This document shows, piece by piece, positions 11,045 through 23,235 of a stretch of DNA of 64,000 nucleotides. The DNA comes from Aspergillus flavus (lineage: Eukaryota; Ascomycota; Eurotiomycetes; Eurotiales; Aspergillaceae). Made by a program: the position numbers and the translations under genes. The notes under the pieces were generated by a model. That model saw only the letters and a program-made list of their open reading frames with translations, did no database searches and had not been told where the DNA came from. The stretch covers positions 3,844,001-3,908,000 of the forward strand of contig NC_092409.1 of NCBI RefSeq assembly GCF_009017415.1, written 5' to 3'. The number at the start of each line of letters is the position of its first letter. The stretch's first letter is position 1.

Positions 11045-13592
11045 GAGTGTTTCTCAATTGGCTGTAGATCCCCTCCCACGCTATGCCGGGAGAATAGTAA
11101 AGTTTTGGTCACTCGTTTTTTCATTGGCACTGGAAGTTTTATCAAGGCGTTTCAGGGATATTCCCAATTTTTTCTGTCTTTTCTTTTGTTCTCTTTTGGC
11201 GTTCCTTTGGATATTTGGATCTGGTAGTGAATGATACCCGGGCATTTGTCGGATGTTTGGACGATTCGTTTTTTGGAAACCTTTAATTGCACGATGTTGG
11301 ATTAGCCTGGACTAGTTGGCGCCAAAGATAGAATGGAATCTATTTGACACAACCTCCGCCCCTCCCCCGACCGGGAGTCAGTGAGCCTTTTGACATGGCG
11401 TCGGAGCCGTTGGGGACGGAGCGCTTTTGTTAATTAACGGTTTGTGCATTTCCGAGGTGCCACCCAGGAGAACCGGGCAGACTGTCTTAGACTTGATGGA
11501 GACTTTTGGTCGGGGTCTGTGACCACTAAGTAGTGATAACGACGGGAGATATAACTCGTTCCACAGGGATCGAATGATACACTTTAGTTTCCTTTTGGGG
11601 AAATCTCCGGTTAAATGGCGTCGTGCTTTTCAAATATATAAATGAACTTGACGGAAGTTGGAACTAGGGTTGGGACTAGACAAGGGTCTCTCCGTTAGTG
11701 AGGATGAATAGCATTGTTTAGGTAGTACTACGTCTGTAGTCTAAACGATCGATTGATAAGATTTCCCATTGTTAGGCATTGTTTGTTCTGTACCGGGGCT
11801 CCTCCATGAGGTACCCAAGGTACGGTGTAAGTGGGCGGCTATTTTCCCATGGTACAAGTCAGGTACTGCTTGTCAAGACTCAAACGTTGACAATAGGATT
11901 AACACTGGAGGATGCATGTCTCATGAGAATATATCCTCTTGTGTGTCCAAGTGGACCAACGGCATAAGCGGTTAACTAATAGCTTTGTAATAAATCGTGC
12001 TAATATACCAGCTTCGGCATCCTGTGTAATTTCCCGGGTGCCAAGACGGCGAGAATTTGTTTCGGTAGATTAAGTTCTCATTCCATGTGATGAGTCAGAT
12101 TCTTGGGAGAAAAAGAAAGTTAACATGAGGTGCTTGAGATGTGTAGTACAGGAGAGATCGATCTGCCGTGAAGGTGACGATGCAGGTACATACCGAAGTC
12201 GTACAGTACAGACAATGGATGTATGTAAGAAAAAAAAAAGTATGTGGATGGCTGGTTTGAGCGATCATGTATGAATGTGGATGGTCTTGAACTCAGTCAG
12301 AATATTTTATTTTATTTTTTAGTTTTCTAATTTTCTAATTTTCTTTTTCATTTCTTTTTACACACGTCCTCTGTAGTGTACAGTAGGTACTCCGGACTAC
12401 AGTCTACTAGTAGCACTACGTAGTAAACTAAAATCAACCAAAAATTGAGAACCCACTTTGGGCTTTTACCCGACCCGCTTCCTTTCTCGCTCTCTCTCAT
12501 TCTCTCCCTCTCAAGCGCTCTATCGCTTCTCCCCCCCACTCGACTGAGCCGCTCTTCTCGCCTCTCGACCTGAACAAGTTTAAATTAGCTCCCACTGTGA
12601 GTTGAGATTGGTCCGCGGGAGCAAGGAGGTCCCGACGAATGCAAGCCAGCCGAGCCCTGAGATCTCGTCGCCTACAACCCCCGTTGTTTCATCGTCGAGC
12701 CACTCAGCGGCCGTTCTGCCGTTGCCGCCACCATACGGAGTATCGTCACGGCGTTGCGCCCACTCAAGGGATGAGCGCTGAGAGACATCGTCATGGCTCG
12801 ACCGCACACTCCTCTTTACTGAGAAGTCTATCGATATCATGTCGTCTCCATAAGTGGGCCCAGAAATGCCTCCCAAGATTTTCCTTTTCCTCCGTCCCCG
12901 CCGTCCCTGACCCAAAAGAAATGAAAATGCCCTGAACCCTTTCCTGTTTCTCTCCTGATCACCACCTCTCCTTTCTGTCCCTGCGAGCAGTTGCGGGTTT
13001 TCGTTCTCTATTTTTGATTCTTGGCAGAGATCCTGTGGGTTTCTTGCGACTAGTTTTTGGTTTACTTTTGACAGCTGCAAGACTTTGAAATCTGGGAAAA
13101 GAAGTGACTGGTTCACCTCACCAACTCTCTCACATTCCTTTCGTTGCCAGCCGACCTGTGGCAATCCACACCTCCAAACATTCAAGTTCCGATCAGGAAT
13201 CATTGCTGCTGGGACCTGCCTTCTCAACAAAGGATTGAATCCTCTGTGTCGTTCTTTGATCCGCAGTTCGATTGTCTCCTGCCTGGCGTAAAGAGAGGAC
13301 GGCAACAAGGCCATTGTCTTATTCATTCCCTGGGCCTAAACATCAATAGGAATCTCGTATCGAATCATAAATCCCTGGATCTCTCGTCGCCCACCTGCAC
13401 CTGATCATCACGTCGTGGGCTGTGACGAGTTAACTGGAAGCCTTTCCTTCGTCGATCGCTGATTCGGGTCTCTCACTCTATCTGCTGAGCTGGTCTCGCA
13501 TCAATTTCCAAGTCTTGAAGTTCGTCTGTTGGCCATAGAGTCTTCTTTCTTTTATTTTCGTTGCTTCAGTTTAGAAAAGCCTCTTGGTAACC
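11045..13592. other. Intergenic and long putative 5' leader of the ferric-reductase-like gene
   Basis: No supported gene in 2.5 kb. From about 12470 to 13592 the plus strand is C/T-rich like a transcribed leader, which would make it about 1 kb long. It contains several ATGs, including a 98-codon frame at 12639-12935. A 248-codon frame on the minus strand (12580-13326) is probably the mirror of this composition bias. A simple TTTTCTAA-type repeat lies near 12320-12350. Confidence 0.4.
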
Positions 13593-15481
13593 ATGAGTCA
13601 CCTACTTTTCTGTCTGTCCCTGGTAGGACTTTCTTCCGCAACTGTTCTTGACAAGCGTGGTGGCGACTGGGCGATCTACGAAATAGTCAATGATGACCTC
13701 GCGCGCATCTCGCTCATGGTTCTCGGCCTCATGGCAGCGTTCATCTATGTCTGGAAGATGGGATTCCGGATCTCGCACCATTTGAGACGGTTGGCAAGTT
13801 TCAATAACTCAGGACAGCGCTACTTCAGATCGCCCCATGAGACCCTCTCGTTTGTGAAAAACCATGTCATCTATGCCCCGTTGTTCCGCACTCGGCATAA
13901 CCGGGAATTCCAGCTGTCACGGGCTGTCAACATGGGCACCTTGCCCAGTCGCTTCCATGCCTTTATCCTGATCGGCATTATCGCCATGAACGTGACCGTT
14001 TGTGTTGTGACTGTTCCTTACAAGAAAGAGGAGGATTCTGTTGCTGGGGTCATCCGAAACCGCACCGGCACCATGGCCACGGTGAATCTGATTCCTCTCG
14101 TGCTGCTGGCCGGCAGAAACAATCCCCTGATCAAACTGCTCGAGGTACCCTTCGACACCTATAACCTGATCCACCGCTGGCTTGCCCGGATCGTCGTCTG
14201 TGAGACGCTTGCCCATGTCTTCGCTTGGGCTATCCCCAAGGCCCAGAAAAGTACGTCCCTTGAGCCTTGTGATCTGGAATATCGATATCGGTACTAATTA
14301 CTGCTTAGTCGGCTGGAGTGCCGTGGGAAAGGCTCTTGGACATAGCAATTTCCTCCTGGTCGGCTTGATTGTAAGTTATTTTAGCCGACGAGCCTGATGA
14401 GTTTTTGCTTACCTAGCTGCAGGCCACAGCTGCATTCGTGGGACTCGTAGTACACTCCCCATCTCCAATCCGCCATGCATTCTATGAGACTTTCCTCCAC
14501 CTGCACATTGTCATGGCTGCGCTCTCAATGGGCTTCCTGTGGGTTCATCTCAATGGGCTTCCAGCGCAGACATACTTGCTCGTTGCCATCATTTTCTGGG
14601 CTCTTGAGCGAGCTTCGAGACTTGCTATCCTTCTCTACCGGAACTGTGGCAGGAAATCCACTACGGCCTTGGTGGAGGCCCTTCCAGGGGACGCCATGAG
14701 AATCACCCTGAGGATGGCACGTCCTTGGACCTTCCAGCCGGGCCAGCACATCTATCTGTACATTCCTACCGTTGGATGGTGGTCTTCGCACCCGTTCTCC
14801 GTCGGTTGGAGCGAGGCGGAAGAGCTCGTTTCTGACGAGAAGGGACTTCCCGTAACTCGGCAAGACATGTTCGGTAAAAAGCACACCAGCTTGTCCCTAC
14901 TGGTTCGTCGTCGAACCGGCTTTACTAACAAGCTGTTCCAACGGGCCCTGAGCTCTCCCAACAGTCAAGTCACGTTGCGAGCTTTCGCCGAGGGACCCTA
15001 TGGCAGTATTCATTCCATGGACTCCTACGGTACAGTTGTTCTGTTCGCGGGTGGTGTCGGAATCACCCACCAAGTACCATTTGTGCGCCATCTGGTCCAG
15101 GGATATGCAGAGGGCACCGTTGCGGCACGGCGCGTGACTCTCGTTTGGATTATTCAATCCCCAGAACACCTCGAATGGATTCGCCCGTGGATGACCAGCA
15201 TCTTGGCCATGGATCGCCGCCGAGAGGTTCTGCGTATCATGTTGTTCGTCACCCGTCCCCGTAACACTAAAGAAATCCAGAGCCCAAGCTCCACGGTTCA
15301 GATGTTCCCCGGCCGACCAAACATCGACACTCTTATCGGAATGGAGGTTGAGTCCCAAGTGGGCGCAATGGGTGTGCTTGTTTGTGGAAATGGGGGCCTT
15401 AGTGACGACGTCCGGCGAGTCTGCCGCAAGCGACAGAACCAAACGCAGGTCGACTACATCGAGGAAAGTTTCACCTGGTAG
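13593..15481 (+). CDS. Ferric-reductase-like transmembrane oxidoreductase (FRE/NOX superfamily), 592 aa
   Basis: The exons are 13593-14250, 14309-14370 and 14423-15481. The N-terminus has a signal-like hydrophobic start followed by a KR pair. Several membrane helices form the ferric-reductase domain. It contains two His pairs spaced by 13 residues (H-RWLARIVVCETLA-H and H-IVMAALSMGFLWV-H), as expected for two stacked b-type haems. The C-terminal half has a flavin-binding barrel with HPFSV, then a NAD(P)H module with FAGGVGITH and a terminal CGNGGLSDDVR. Such enzymes pass electrons from cytosolic NADPH through FAD and haem to extracellular Fe(III) or Cu(II). The first frame-consistent ATG is used; the upstream codons are only TTG GTA ACC. 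I cannot tell whether iron, copper or another acceptor is the physiological substrate. Confidence 0.9.
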
Positions 15482-16107
15482 ATGCACGAAATGACCGAGT
15501 AGAGTCTCGCGCTCTGCCAATTCCGTTTATTACGTCCTCTATTCCTACCTTTTCCGCAGACAGGCGTGGGGAATTCATTTAGGGTATATATACACACAAT
15601 AAATGTATCTTCGTTCCTTATTGGTTGCTTTTATTGGCGATAGGGTGGTATATACGGTGTGGTTGTGTTTTGGACGGAGCCTTTGTTTTCCAACTACACA
15701 TATCAATGTCAGTGTAGCCGTTCATTAGAGTATAGATCTGTGCCTTAGTTCCCGCTGTAACTCTTGTAGTGCATAACTAGTGCTTATCTGCTGACTTCCT
15801 AAGAAGGTGCTGGAACTGTCATATGAACCCAAAGCTCTTAATAATTCCGCTGATTACGTTTGTGGGAAAAGCACACTTTGAGAGGCTTAGAAATCAAGAT
15901 CGGAGTGGGGCCGAAGCATTGACGGGCCATGGCATCATTGATTCCCCATTAATCATCCATTCCGCGGGGTCACTGTTTATTGAGTTCCTGACGATGCTTT
16001 TTATACCGACTGTTCCTACGGTTTTTTCTCGTCCCTCCATTTCAATTCTTTGTCGCTACAGCCGCCTAAATCACTTGACGAGCTTTCACTCCAGATATTC
16101 AACCAAG
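15482..16107. other. Intergenic, including possible 5' extension of the GST gene
   Basis: This holds the 3' UTR of the reductase gene and the promoter/leader of the GST gene. The GST frame stays open upstream to 15823; see the finding on a possible mitochondrial isoform. Confidence 0.4.
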
Positions 16108-16972
16108 ATGAGCCAACCCGATATCACTTTGTACACCTGCCAGACTCCCAATGGAATCAAGATCTCCATTGCGCTAGAAGAGCTGGGGTACGTTTGTAAC
16201 TTAATGCCACCATTATTTTAATAGATGAGCTAACTCGAACTCTAGACTTCCCTATAAGGTAGAGAAGATTGATATAAGCAAGAACACCCAGAAAGAGCCG
16301 TATGTGACCTTCTAGCCAGAACATGGAACAGGAGCATTGTTAATTCCGCTTAGCTGGTTCCTTGAGATCAACCCCAATGGCCGCATTCCTGCTCTGACCG
16401 ACACGTTCTCTGATGGTCAAAAGATTCGTCTGTTCGAATCTGGCGGCATCCTCACCTACCTTGCCGAGCAATATGACAAGGACTACAAGATCTCTTACCC
16501 TAAGGGTACTCGCGAGTACTACGAAATGACAAATTGGTTGTACTTCCAGAACGCCGGTGTCGGCCCCATGCAAGGTCAGGCAAACCACTTCGTGCGCTAT
16601 GCACCCGAGCGCATTGAATACGGCATGACTCGTTACACCAATGAGACGAGGCGGCTGTACGGCGTTCTCGATAAGCACCTTGCCAGCTCCAAGTCAGGTT
16701 ACCTCGTCGGTGACCACATCTCGCTTGCGGATATTTCGCACTGGGGATGGGTTGCGGCTGCTGGGTGGGCAGGTGTCGATATTGAAGAGTTCCCGCACTT
16801 GAAGGCATGGGAGGAGCGTATGGCCGCTCGCGAGGGCGTCGAGAAGGGTCGTCATGTTCCGTCGCCTCATACTATTAAGGAGCGTCTTAAGGACCAGAAA
16901 ACTATGGAAGAGGACGCAGCTCAAGCCCGGCAGTGGATTATGCAGGGCATGAAGGCTGACGCTAAGCACTAA
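16108..16972 (+). CDS. Glutathione S-transferase, Ure2-like, 250 aa
   Basis: The exons are 16108-16187, 16246-16299 and 16354-16972. The N-terminal thioredoxin-fold domain contains WFLEINPNGRIPALTD (with the cis-proline) and LFESGGILTYLAE, whose Glu-Ser pair contacts the gamma-glutamyl group of glutathione. The C-terminal all-helical domain carries the motif LVGDHISLADISHWGW, the hydrophobic staple/N-capping region of GSTs. This places it with the fungal Ure2p-like GSTs, which conjugate or reduce electrophiles and peroxides. The length is typical for the cytosolic form. An in-frame upstream ATG at 15994 would add a 38-residue Arg/Ser-rich segment. Confidence 0.92.
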
Positions 16973-17279
16973 ACGATATGACTATATGGCAGAAAGTGTG
17001 ACTCCTGAGGTTCATAATTAATTATTATATCAATGTTAGCTATGTGAATAGTAATTATTGTGGTCATGCAAGTCATTCTTTCTTCACGGAAGGGAAGCTT
17101 CTAAGGCTTAGTCAGCACTTCTCACGTGGATACAAAAGCTTGCCACCTCGCCTGCAAGTCCGCCTTAATATTACCTTACTTTTTCACTCTCATTGTTATA
17201 TTCATTAATAGCCACTAATCCTGTTACTCACATCGCAAGGCAATAGATTAACTTCATTTGCAGCGCAAGTCCAGGGAAA

Positions 17280-19555
17280 ATGGCCTGGCGTAATCAAGGA
17301 GTCACAGGCTCCAACAACGTCCCTCTGGGCCGGAGACGGTTTGGTGGTGATGATGCCGCAGAGGAGGAGAGCCGTACAGCAACCCCTTCGTCTGTTGTCG
17401 GGGAGCACAAACGTGGCAGAAGTCCTGTCCGAGGTATGTTGCTCTCACTTCTGTCCTCGTACTGACTTATATGTTGAAAATGCTTACTGAATTTGCTTTA
17501 GCTGACCCTCCAGTTGACGGGGTCAAGAAGCGCAAGAAGCGCAACCGTTGGGGCGATGCGCAAGAGAACAAGGCTGCCGGTCTCATGGGCTTGCCCACGA
17601 TGATCATGGCAAACTTTACCAATGAGCAGCTTGAGGCTTATACGCTTCATCTCCGTATTGAGGAGATCAGCCAAAAGCTCCGCATCAACGATGTCGTCCC
17701 AGCGGATGGTGACAGGTACGCTCTCCTTTCGCTTCATGTAATCATCATCTCGGTATAGCTAACTTATTTTTTGAATTACAGGTCTCCGTCGCCTCCTCCG
17801 CAGTACGATAACTTTGGCAGACGTGTAAACACTAGAGAATACCGTTACCGGAAGCGCCTTGAGGATGAGCGGCACAAGCTCGTCGAGAAGGCCATGAAGA
17901 CCATTCCTAACTACCACCCACCTTCTGACTACAGACGTCCTACCAAGACTCAGGAGAAGGTCTACGTTCCAGTGAATGACTATCCAGAAATTAACTTCAG
18001 TATGATAACTAACCCTCTAACTCCTAACCATTCCTGTGTTGTGTATTTCATAACTCTTTGCTCGAGTCGGGCTCGTAAGAAAGACATCGCCCGTCGGTGC
18101 CTTTTCGGCTCGCTTCTTGCTAACCCTTGCTACGTGATGTTGAACATTTTATCATTGCTCTCCCATTTCTTTCTAATAACAGCTTGAACTAACACTTAGC
18201 TTTCTGCTACCTTTTAAAGTTGGCTTACTCATAGGACCTCGTGGTAATACCTTGAAGAAGATGGAAACCGAATCCGGTGCCAAGATTGCTATTCGTGGCA
18301 AGGGCTCCGTCAAGGAAGGAAAGGGACGATCTGACGCCGCTCATGCTAGCAACCAGGAAGAAGACCTCCATTGTTTGATCATGGCAGACACTGAAGAAAA
18401 GGTTAACAAGGCAAAGAAACTAGTGCATAACGTTATTGAGACGGTACGCTCTTCATCATCTCTTTATTCTATGTTAACCAATTACTAATCACTATGAATA
18501 GGCTGCTTCAATTCCCGAAGGTCAGAACGAGCTCAAGCGGAACCAGCTTCGAGAACTTGCCGCTCTTAACGGTACTCTGCGTGACGATGAGAACCAGGCT
18601 TGCCAAAACTGTAAGTACATCTTGTGCACTGCAACTTGTTCAGTTTATCTGACTCTTTTAGGTGGTCAAATCGGACATCGCAAGTATGACTGTCCAGAAC
18701 AGCGCAACTTTACCGCCAACATCATCTGTCGTGTTTGTGGCAACGCTGGTCACATGGCTCGTGATTGTCCTGACCGCCAGAGAGGCACCGATTGGCGTAA
18801 CAATGGTGGTTACGGTGGTGGTGGTGGCCGTAGAGCTATTGGTCAAGGCGACGCCGTCGACCGTGAGATGGAGGTAAGTGCCATCTTGCCCTTGAGTTGA
18901 TTGTTCGAATATATACTAATATTCCTTTTCTAGCAACTCATGCAAGAGTTGTCTGGAGGAGCTCCGGGTGAAGATGGCGGCATCCCTCGCCGCATCGAAG
19001 CCGGTCCCGATCAGGGTTACGACGACCGTGATGCGAAGCCGTGGCAGCGTGGGCCACCGCCCAGTGATGTGGCTCCTTGGCAGCAGAGAGGCCGAGACAA
19101 CCGCTCCCGTGACGACTATGGATCGCGTGACCAGGGAAGCGCACCCCCATGGGCTCAGAGCAGCCGTGGAGGCGATTATGGATATGGCTCGCAGGGCGGC
19201 TACGGAGCCCCTGGAGCTGCACCCTGGCAGCAGCAGCAGCAAGCCCCTCCGCCCCCTCCGGGTGGACAGGCTGCGTATGGCTATGGCGCTTATGGTGGAT
19301 ACGCTCCTCCTGTTCCTGGCATGGGCGCACCGGGGGCTTCTTCCTCTAGCATGGGAGTTCCTCCTCCTCCACCGGGCATGCCACCTATGTACTACGGCTC
19401 TGGTGGCAGCCCACCACCGCCACCCCCTCCTCCTGGTGAAGGACCACCACCTCCTGTATGTGCCCTTAGAACTATATGATTTAGGTGAATTACCTTGCTA
19501 ACCTTTGTTATAGCCCCCGAGTGAGCAACCTCCTCCTCCTCCCCCACCCGCTTAA
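17280..19555 (+). CDS. bbp: Branchpoint-bridging protein (SF1/BBP/Msl5), 564 aa, eight exons
   Basis: The exons are 17280-17433, 17502-17715, 17782-17999, 18220-18443, 18502-18610, 18662-18873, 18934-19455 and 19514-19555. An N-terminal [10 protein letters not shown] is the U2AF65-binding ligand motif. A helix-hairpin, a KH domain with [12 protein letters not shown], and a QUA2 helix follow. Next come two CCHC zinc knuckles ([12 protein letters not shown] and [15 protein letters not shown]) and a Gly/Pro-rich tail ending in polyproline runs. It recognises the intron branch point and bridges to U2AF and U1 in the commitment complex. All junctions keep frame. Intron 3 (18000-18219) is 220 nt, about four times the others, interrupts the KH domain and ends at an AAG acceptor. 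Confidence 0.96.
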
Positions 19556-21099
19556 GGAGACACGGTGTCGTACTTTACCTATTTTCTTGTGTTAGGTACA
19601 AGCTAGGGGAAATGTGGAAAACAGCTTAATTTGATAAGAGGGTGAGGGGCGTTACTAACAATTGTACTCTGTAGTTTGCTGAGGTCGTAGGCCTCTTCAT
19701 GGTAGTTCGCTAATTCATATCTATCTCGTGTAAGCGTCTTGAATGCATTTTTATTGTGTTCTTAACAGCAGTCGTACATTCCTTGTATTTAATTGAGTGA
19801 TATCGGCAAGAAGCATATATGAATGGATCCACCCGAGCTGGGTTCTATCTGAGGACTTAACTTCAATAAAATGATCGCATTACCTGAAGCATACAGCCAC
19901 GATACTCCCGATACCCAGATGAATATGTATTATGCTAGAATTGGCATCAAATTTGAGATGGACCGAGCGGTGAAGTGCCTAATTGCCCTATTCAATGCTG
20001 AAAGGAGGAATGTCCCTGCTGTGTGCCACCATAGGATGTACCTATTACTCTATACCATATACATGAATTCCATCCTTTCCACTATTTAAACCCCTATCCT
20101 CTCCCAGCTTTCTCTTTTCTTCCATACTCCTTTCAGGCTGAGCATCACTGGTGAATATGCCCAAGTAATTTAGTGAGGTCTACGATCACGAGCTGTCAAA
20201 TGTTGGAAGACGTATCAAGCAACATTTATGGAATTTGCAAAATCGATACCTAACCCAGTCCATTACGTCGTGATTTATTGATTTAACGAAATGAGGGCAA
20301 CTAAGCTTCTTCAACTCTAGTCTCTTACAGATTCCTGATACCATGACCGGCAACACGTACCGATGGAGACTATGAATCCAGAGTCATGAACTCCATGACG
20401 CATCAAATGGGAAAGCGAAGAAGAACGCCCCTTTCTGCGGCCGATGGCATCATTGAAGTTCTCGAGCACCCGGCCTATGGGTATGGTGTTGATGACTATC
20501 CTCAGTGCAGACAGCACTGGAGCCATTATTTGCACGTCCATGCACAGGGTGGAAGCAGTCAGCCGAATGCCGTGTACAGACTTCACCTGATATTCATTCT
20601 CTATATCTTTCACTTGGTGGTATCTACTACCCAGTGGACCTTATTAATGTATGCGTTGGGGGTGCTGACCGATTAGAAGCACTGCTTAGCGTTCACTAAA
20701 CTGGGTTAAGCAAATAAAAGCCACTTCTTCAAGAAATCTCTGTTCTAGCCGACAACTCCTACATTCATATCTTCGAGCAGTATTACCCTAGGTTCAGTGG
20801 TAAGAATCTCAACTTGATGGACTTCTCTTATCTCTCTTCCATTTGGCTTACGAAGACATTTTGGATTTTTCATCATGAATTCATATCTAATCACTATATT
20901 GGTGCTTGCCACCTTGTGCGGTATCTCGGAACGAGCAAGATACCCTTAGGGCTGCCTTCATTATGCCATGGAGTGAGCTTCGTTTAGAGAGTGAACAACG
21001 ACTCGTCGGTCATTAGGCTAGCCAATTCACCTACCTCTTGTCTTCGTGACCGTTATTGACATGATGAAGAAATAAATTTCCTTTACATGTTCACTATTG
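19556..21099. other. Gene-free stretch downstream of BBP
   Basis: I see only short frames with no family resemblance and no tRNA or repeat. The first few hundred bases are probably the BBP 3' UTR. Confidence 0.4.
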
Positions 21100-22620
21100 G
21101 GGAGGGACAAGCTCACTCCAAACTCGGACAACACCCTCACCCAAAGCTAGCCTTACTACATCCCAACCGTTAGGAGTGTTCGGCCTACCTTGAGCGACAC
21201 CAACCTGTCATACGCGGCTTTATCGTAGAGACGAGTTCTTTACTCGGATAGTGCCCGACGTGCTTCTCAATGTCGTTAATACTCTCGAAACTGTCTCGAG
21301 CACCCCGGTCACTATCAAGAATAATCGGCTAGTGGTAAGCTCACTCGCCGGGCGAGGCTGTTTTGCAGAGAGTCCGAAGTGACAACGCACGAGCAGTTGC
21401 AGACTTGCATCGTCAGCTAAAGGAACGGAAAATAGCCACACCACATCAGTAAAGCAGAAAGTGGTTCTGGTGACGGACAGGTCAGAGCCCTCGATAAAAC
21501 CTTAAGTGACAAGAAGTCATCGAACCTCCAATGCTTGACTTGAAGGGACTTGTATGATCTCTGCGGGAGTCACAATGCTCTTCTTACATTTACAGCTGCT
21601 ATATCGAGAATAGCAGCTAACTATTCTTTAAGCAAACAACGCCTTGGGATATATCGGAAATTGCGTAATGTACACCACTAGAAACACTCAACAGCAACGG
21701 TACACTACGATACTAGAGGGAATCCCCAAAGATGGACTACGCTATTTGTCCAAGGACGAAACTAAACGGCTTCAGAACAAGTGTGTGAACCTATGGATTG
21801 CCTTAAGCAGAATCTGTGACATTGCTACCGCAGCCCCGAGCCACAGCTTTCAGGCTATACTGTGACTGTTGCGCTCCGAAACCGATTTTAAAATCAGCGA
21901 CGGAGCTGTATAAGCAGAGACTACAGTTATGTGGTGGCTTAGCATTGCCATAAGAGCCTAATCAATATATTGGGTCCGTTTCTTCTAGTTCGGACAAGCT
22001 TAGAGGACCTGGCCACCGGTTCATCTCACAGACCTAGTTAAGACTGGCGTGGACCACATATCTTCGCCCCTATCTACAGATTACATGCAGATGGCAGCGC
22101 AGCTGTCACGCCCGAACCGAGAGCGAGTTGACGCAGTTGATAGTGCTCTCCGTCTGGAAGCCCACGTATCCTTCGGACGAGAAGACACAGCCTTTGTTCA
22201 ACTCAGCGATGCCATTGAAGCCGTAATGTATGGCGACAAGACCTATGGATCCCCAGGAATAACTCATTGAAAACTCTACTGCTGGGGCAGAACAGCACCA
22301 CCATCCACCTGCAAAGAAAGTTGGAAACAGCATCACCAGAAGCCACTGCATACCTTGAAAGAGTTAAGAAACGAGCTGAATGTACAACAGTGCCAAGGAA
22401 TCGAATCAGCTCTCGTCAACAAGGTCAACGTCGATCACCAACAGGACATTGCTAATGCATACAGCTGCTTTGTCGGTTTTGGGCAGGCAGTGCACTACAC
22501 GTAGCAACATATGCGTAGGAATGAATCTAGACCTAACGTTTTCTGGGCTTAAGTTTGGTGTTGATTCAGCCAGATTGCTGCAGGGATACGTTATCTTTAC
22601 CTCTAGTCCACTGACTGGAT
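21100..22620 (+). pseudogene. Decayed coding-like fragments, family unknown
   Basis: Several short stretches read like protein when the frame is switched at stops: around 21148-21226 (PYYIPTVRSVRPTLSDTNLS), 21194-21380 (DVLLNVVNTLETVSS), the -/+1 continuation to about 21450 (ARAVADLHRQLKERK), and 22345-22504 (LKELRNELNVQQCQG). None can be joined into one frame with plausible introns. The only GT..AG pair joining two pieces would make a 34-nt intron, too short for these fungi. I read this as a remnant of one or more inactivated genes; the original family is not recognised, and chance frames remain possible. Confidence 0.3.
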
Positions 22621-23235
22621 GAGTACCTGGGCCGGCTGTCAGATATTATTGCGCTAGTCGCCTTTCTTTTCGAAGGTCACTATATGTTGGCAGTCTCCCA
22701 TCTCAATCTGTTCCACAATTGTAGCGTTTGGAGCCACTCGATTCTTTTAATGACGAACATGCCACCGAGAAGGCCGATTTGAACTCCCGGAGAGCTGACC
22801 CATCTATCAAATACGCGAAAGTGAAGAGGACCTACTCTATTTCGGCACAACTTTGCGCTGAGATCTATTTGCTTGTGTCTTCAATATTCCTATGTGAACC
22901 TATTGATGCCCACCTGACTTACATTGAACTCAATAATGATATATCCGTGTCCAAGAGTAGGATCAAGTTCTAACATAGTCGCTTACTAGTTAGCGAGCCA
23001 ATGTATCATGAAAGGTAAAGAAATAAAATGATATACTGGTGTAGTAGTAGTTCTGTTGCCTGCATAGCACTCAAATTTCCCTTTCGGGGATTAGATCTTA
23101 TCGATAAGACTAGACAGCCTGATTGGCTCGATCCATGTGGAAACACCGCCTTTGCGCGGTCAACTTTTTCTGCCGCAAAATTTAGAAGAATTTCATGAAG
23201 CATCCAGAAAAGACAACAAATTCGAACAGATAACA

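Noticed and set aside
12580..13326. 248-codon open frame on the minus strand
   Set aside because: It lies opposite a C/T-rich leader-like tract, is rich in R/E/G as expected from purine bias, has no recognisable domain and no spliced extension.
21336..21369. A GT..AG pair that would join two coding-like pieces
   Set aside because: The implied intron is 34 nt, below the practical minimum in these fungi. It is better read as a frameshift in decayed sequence.
23137..23235. Upstream in-frame ATG extending Dbp8 by 33 residues
   Set aside because: The added sequence lacks conservation that I know of, and the ATG at 23236 has the better context and the expected acidic N-terminus.
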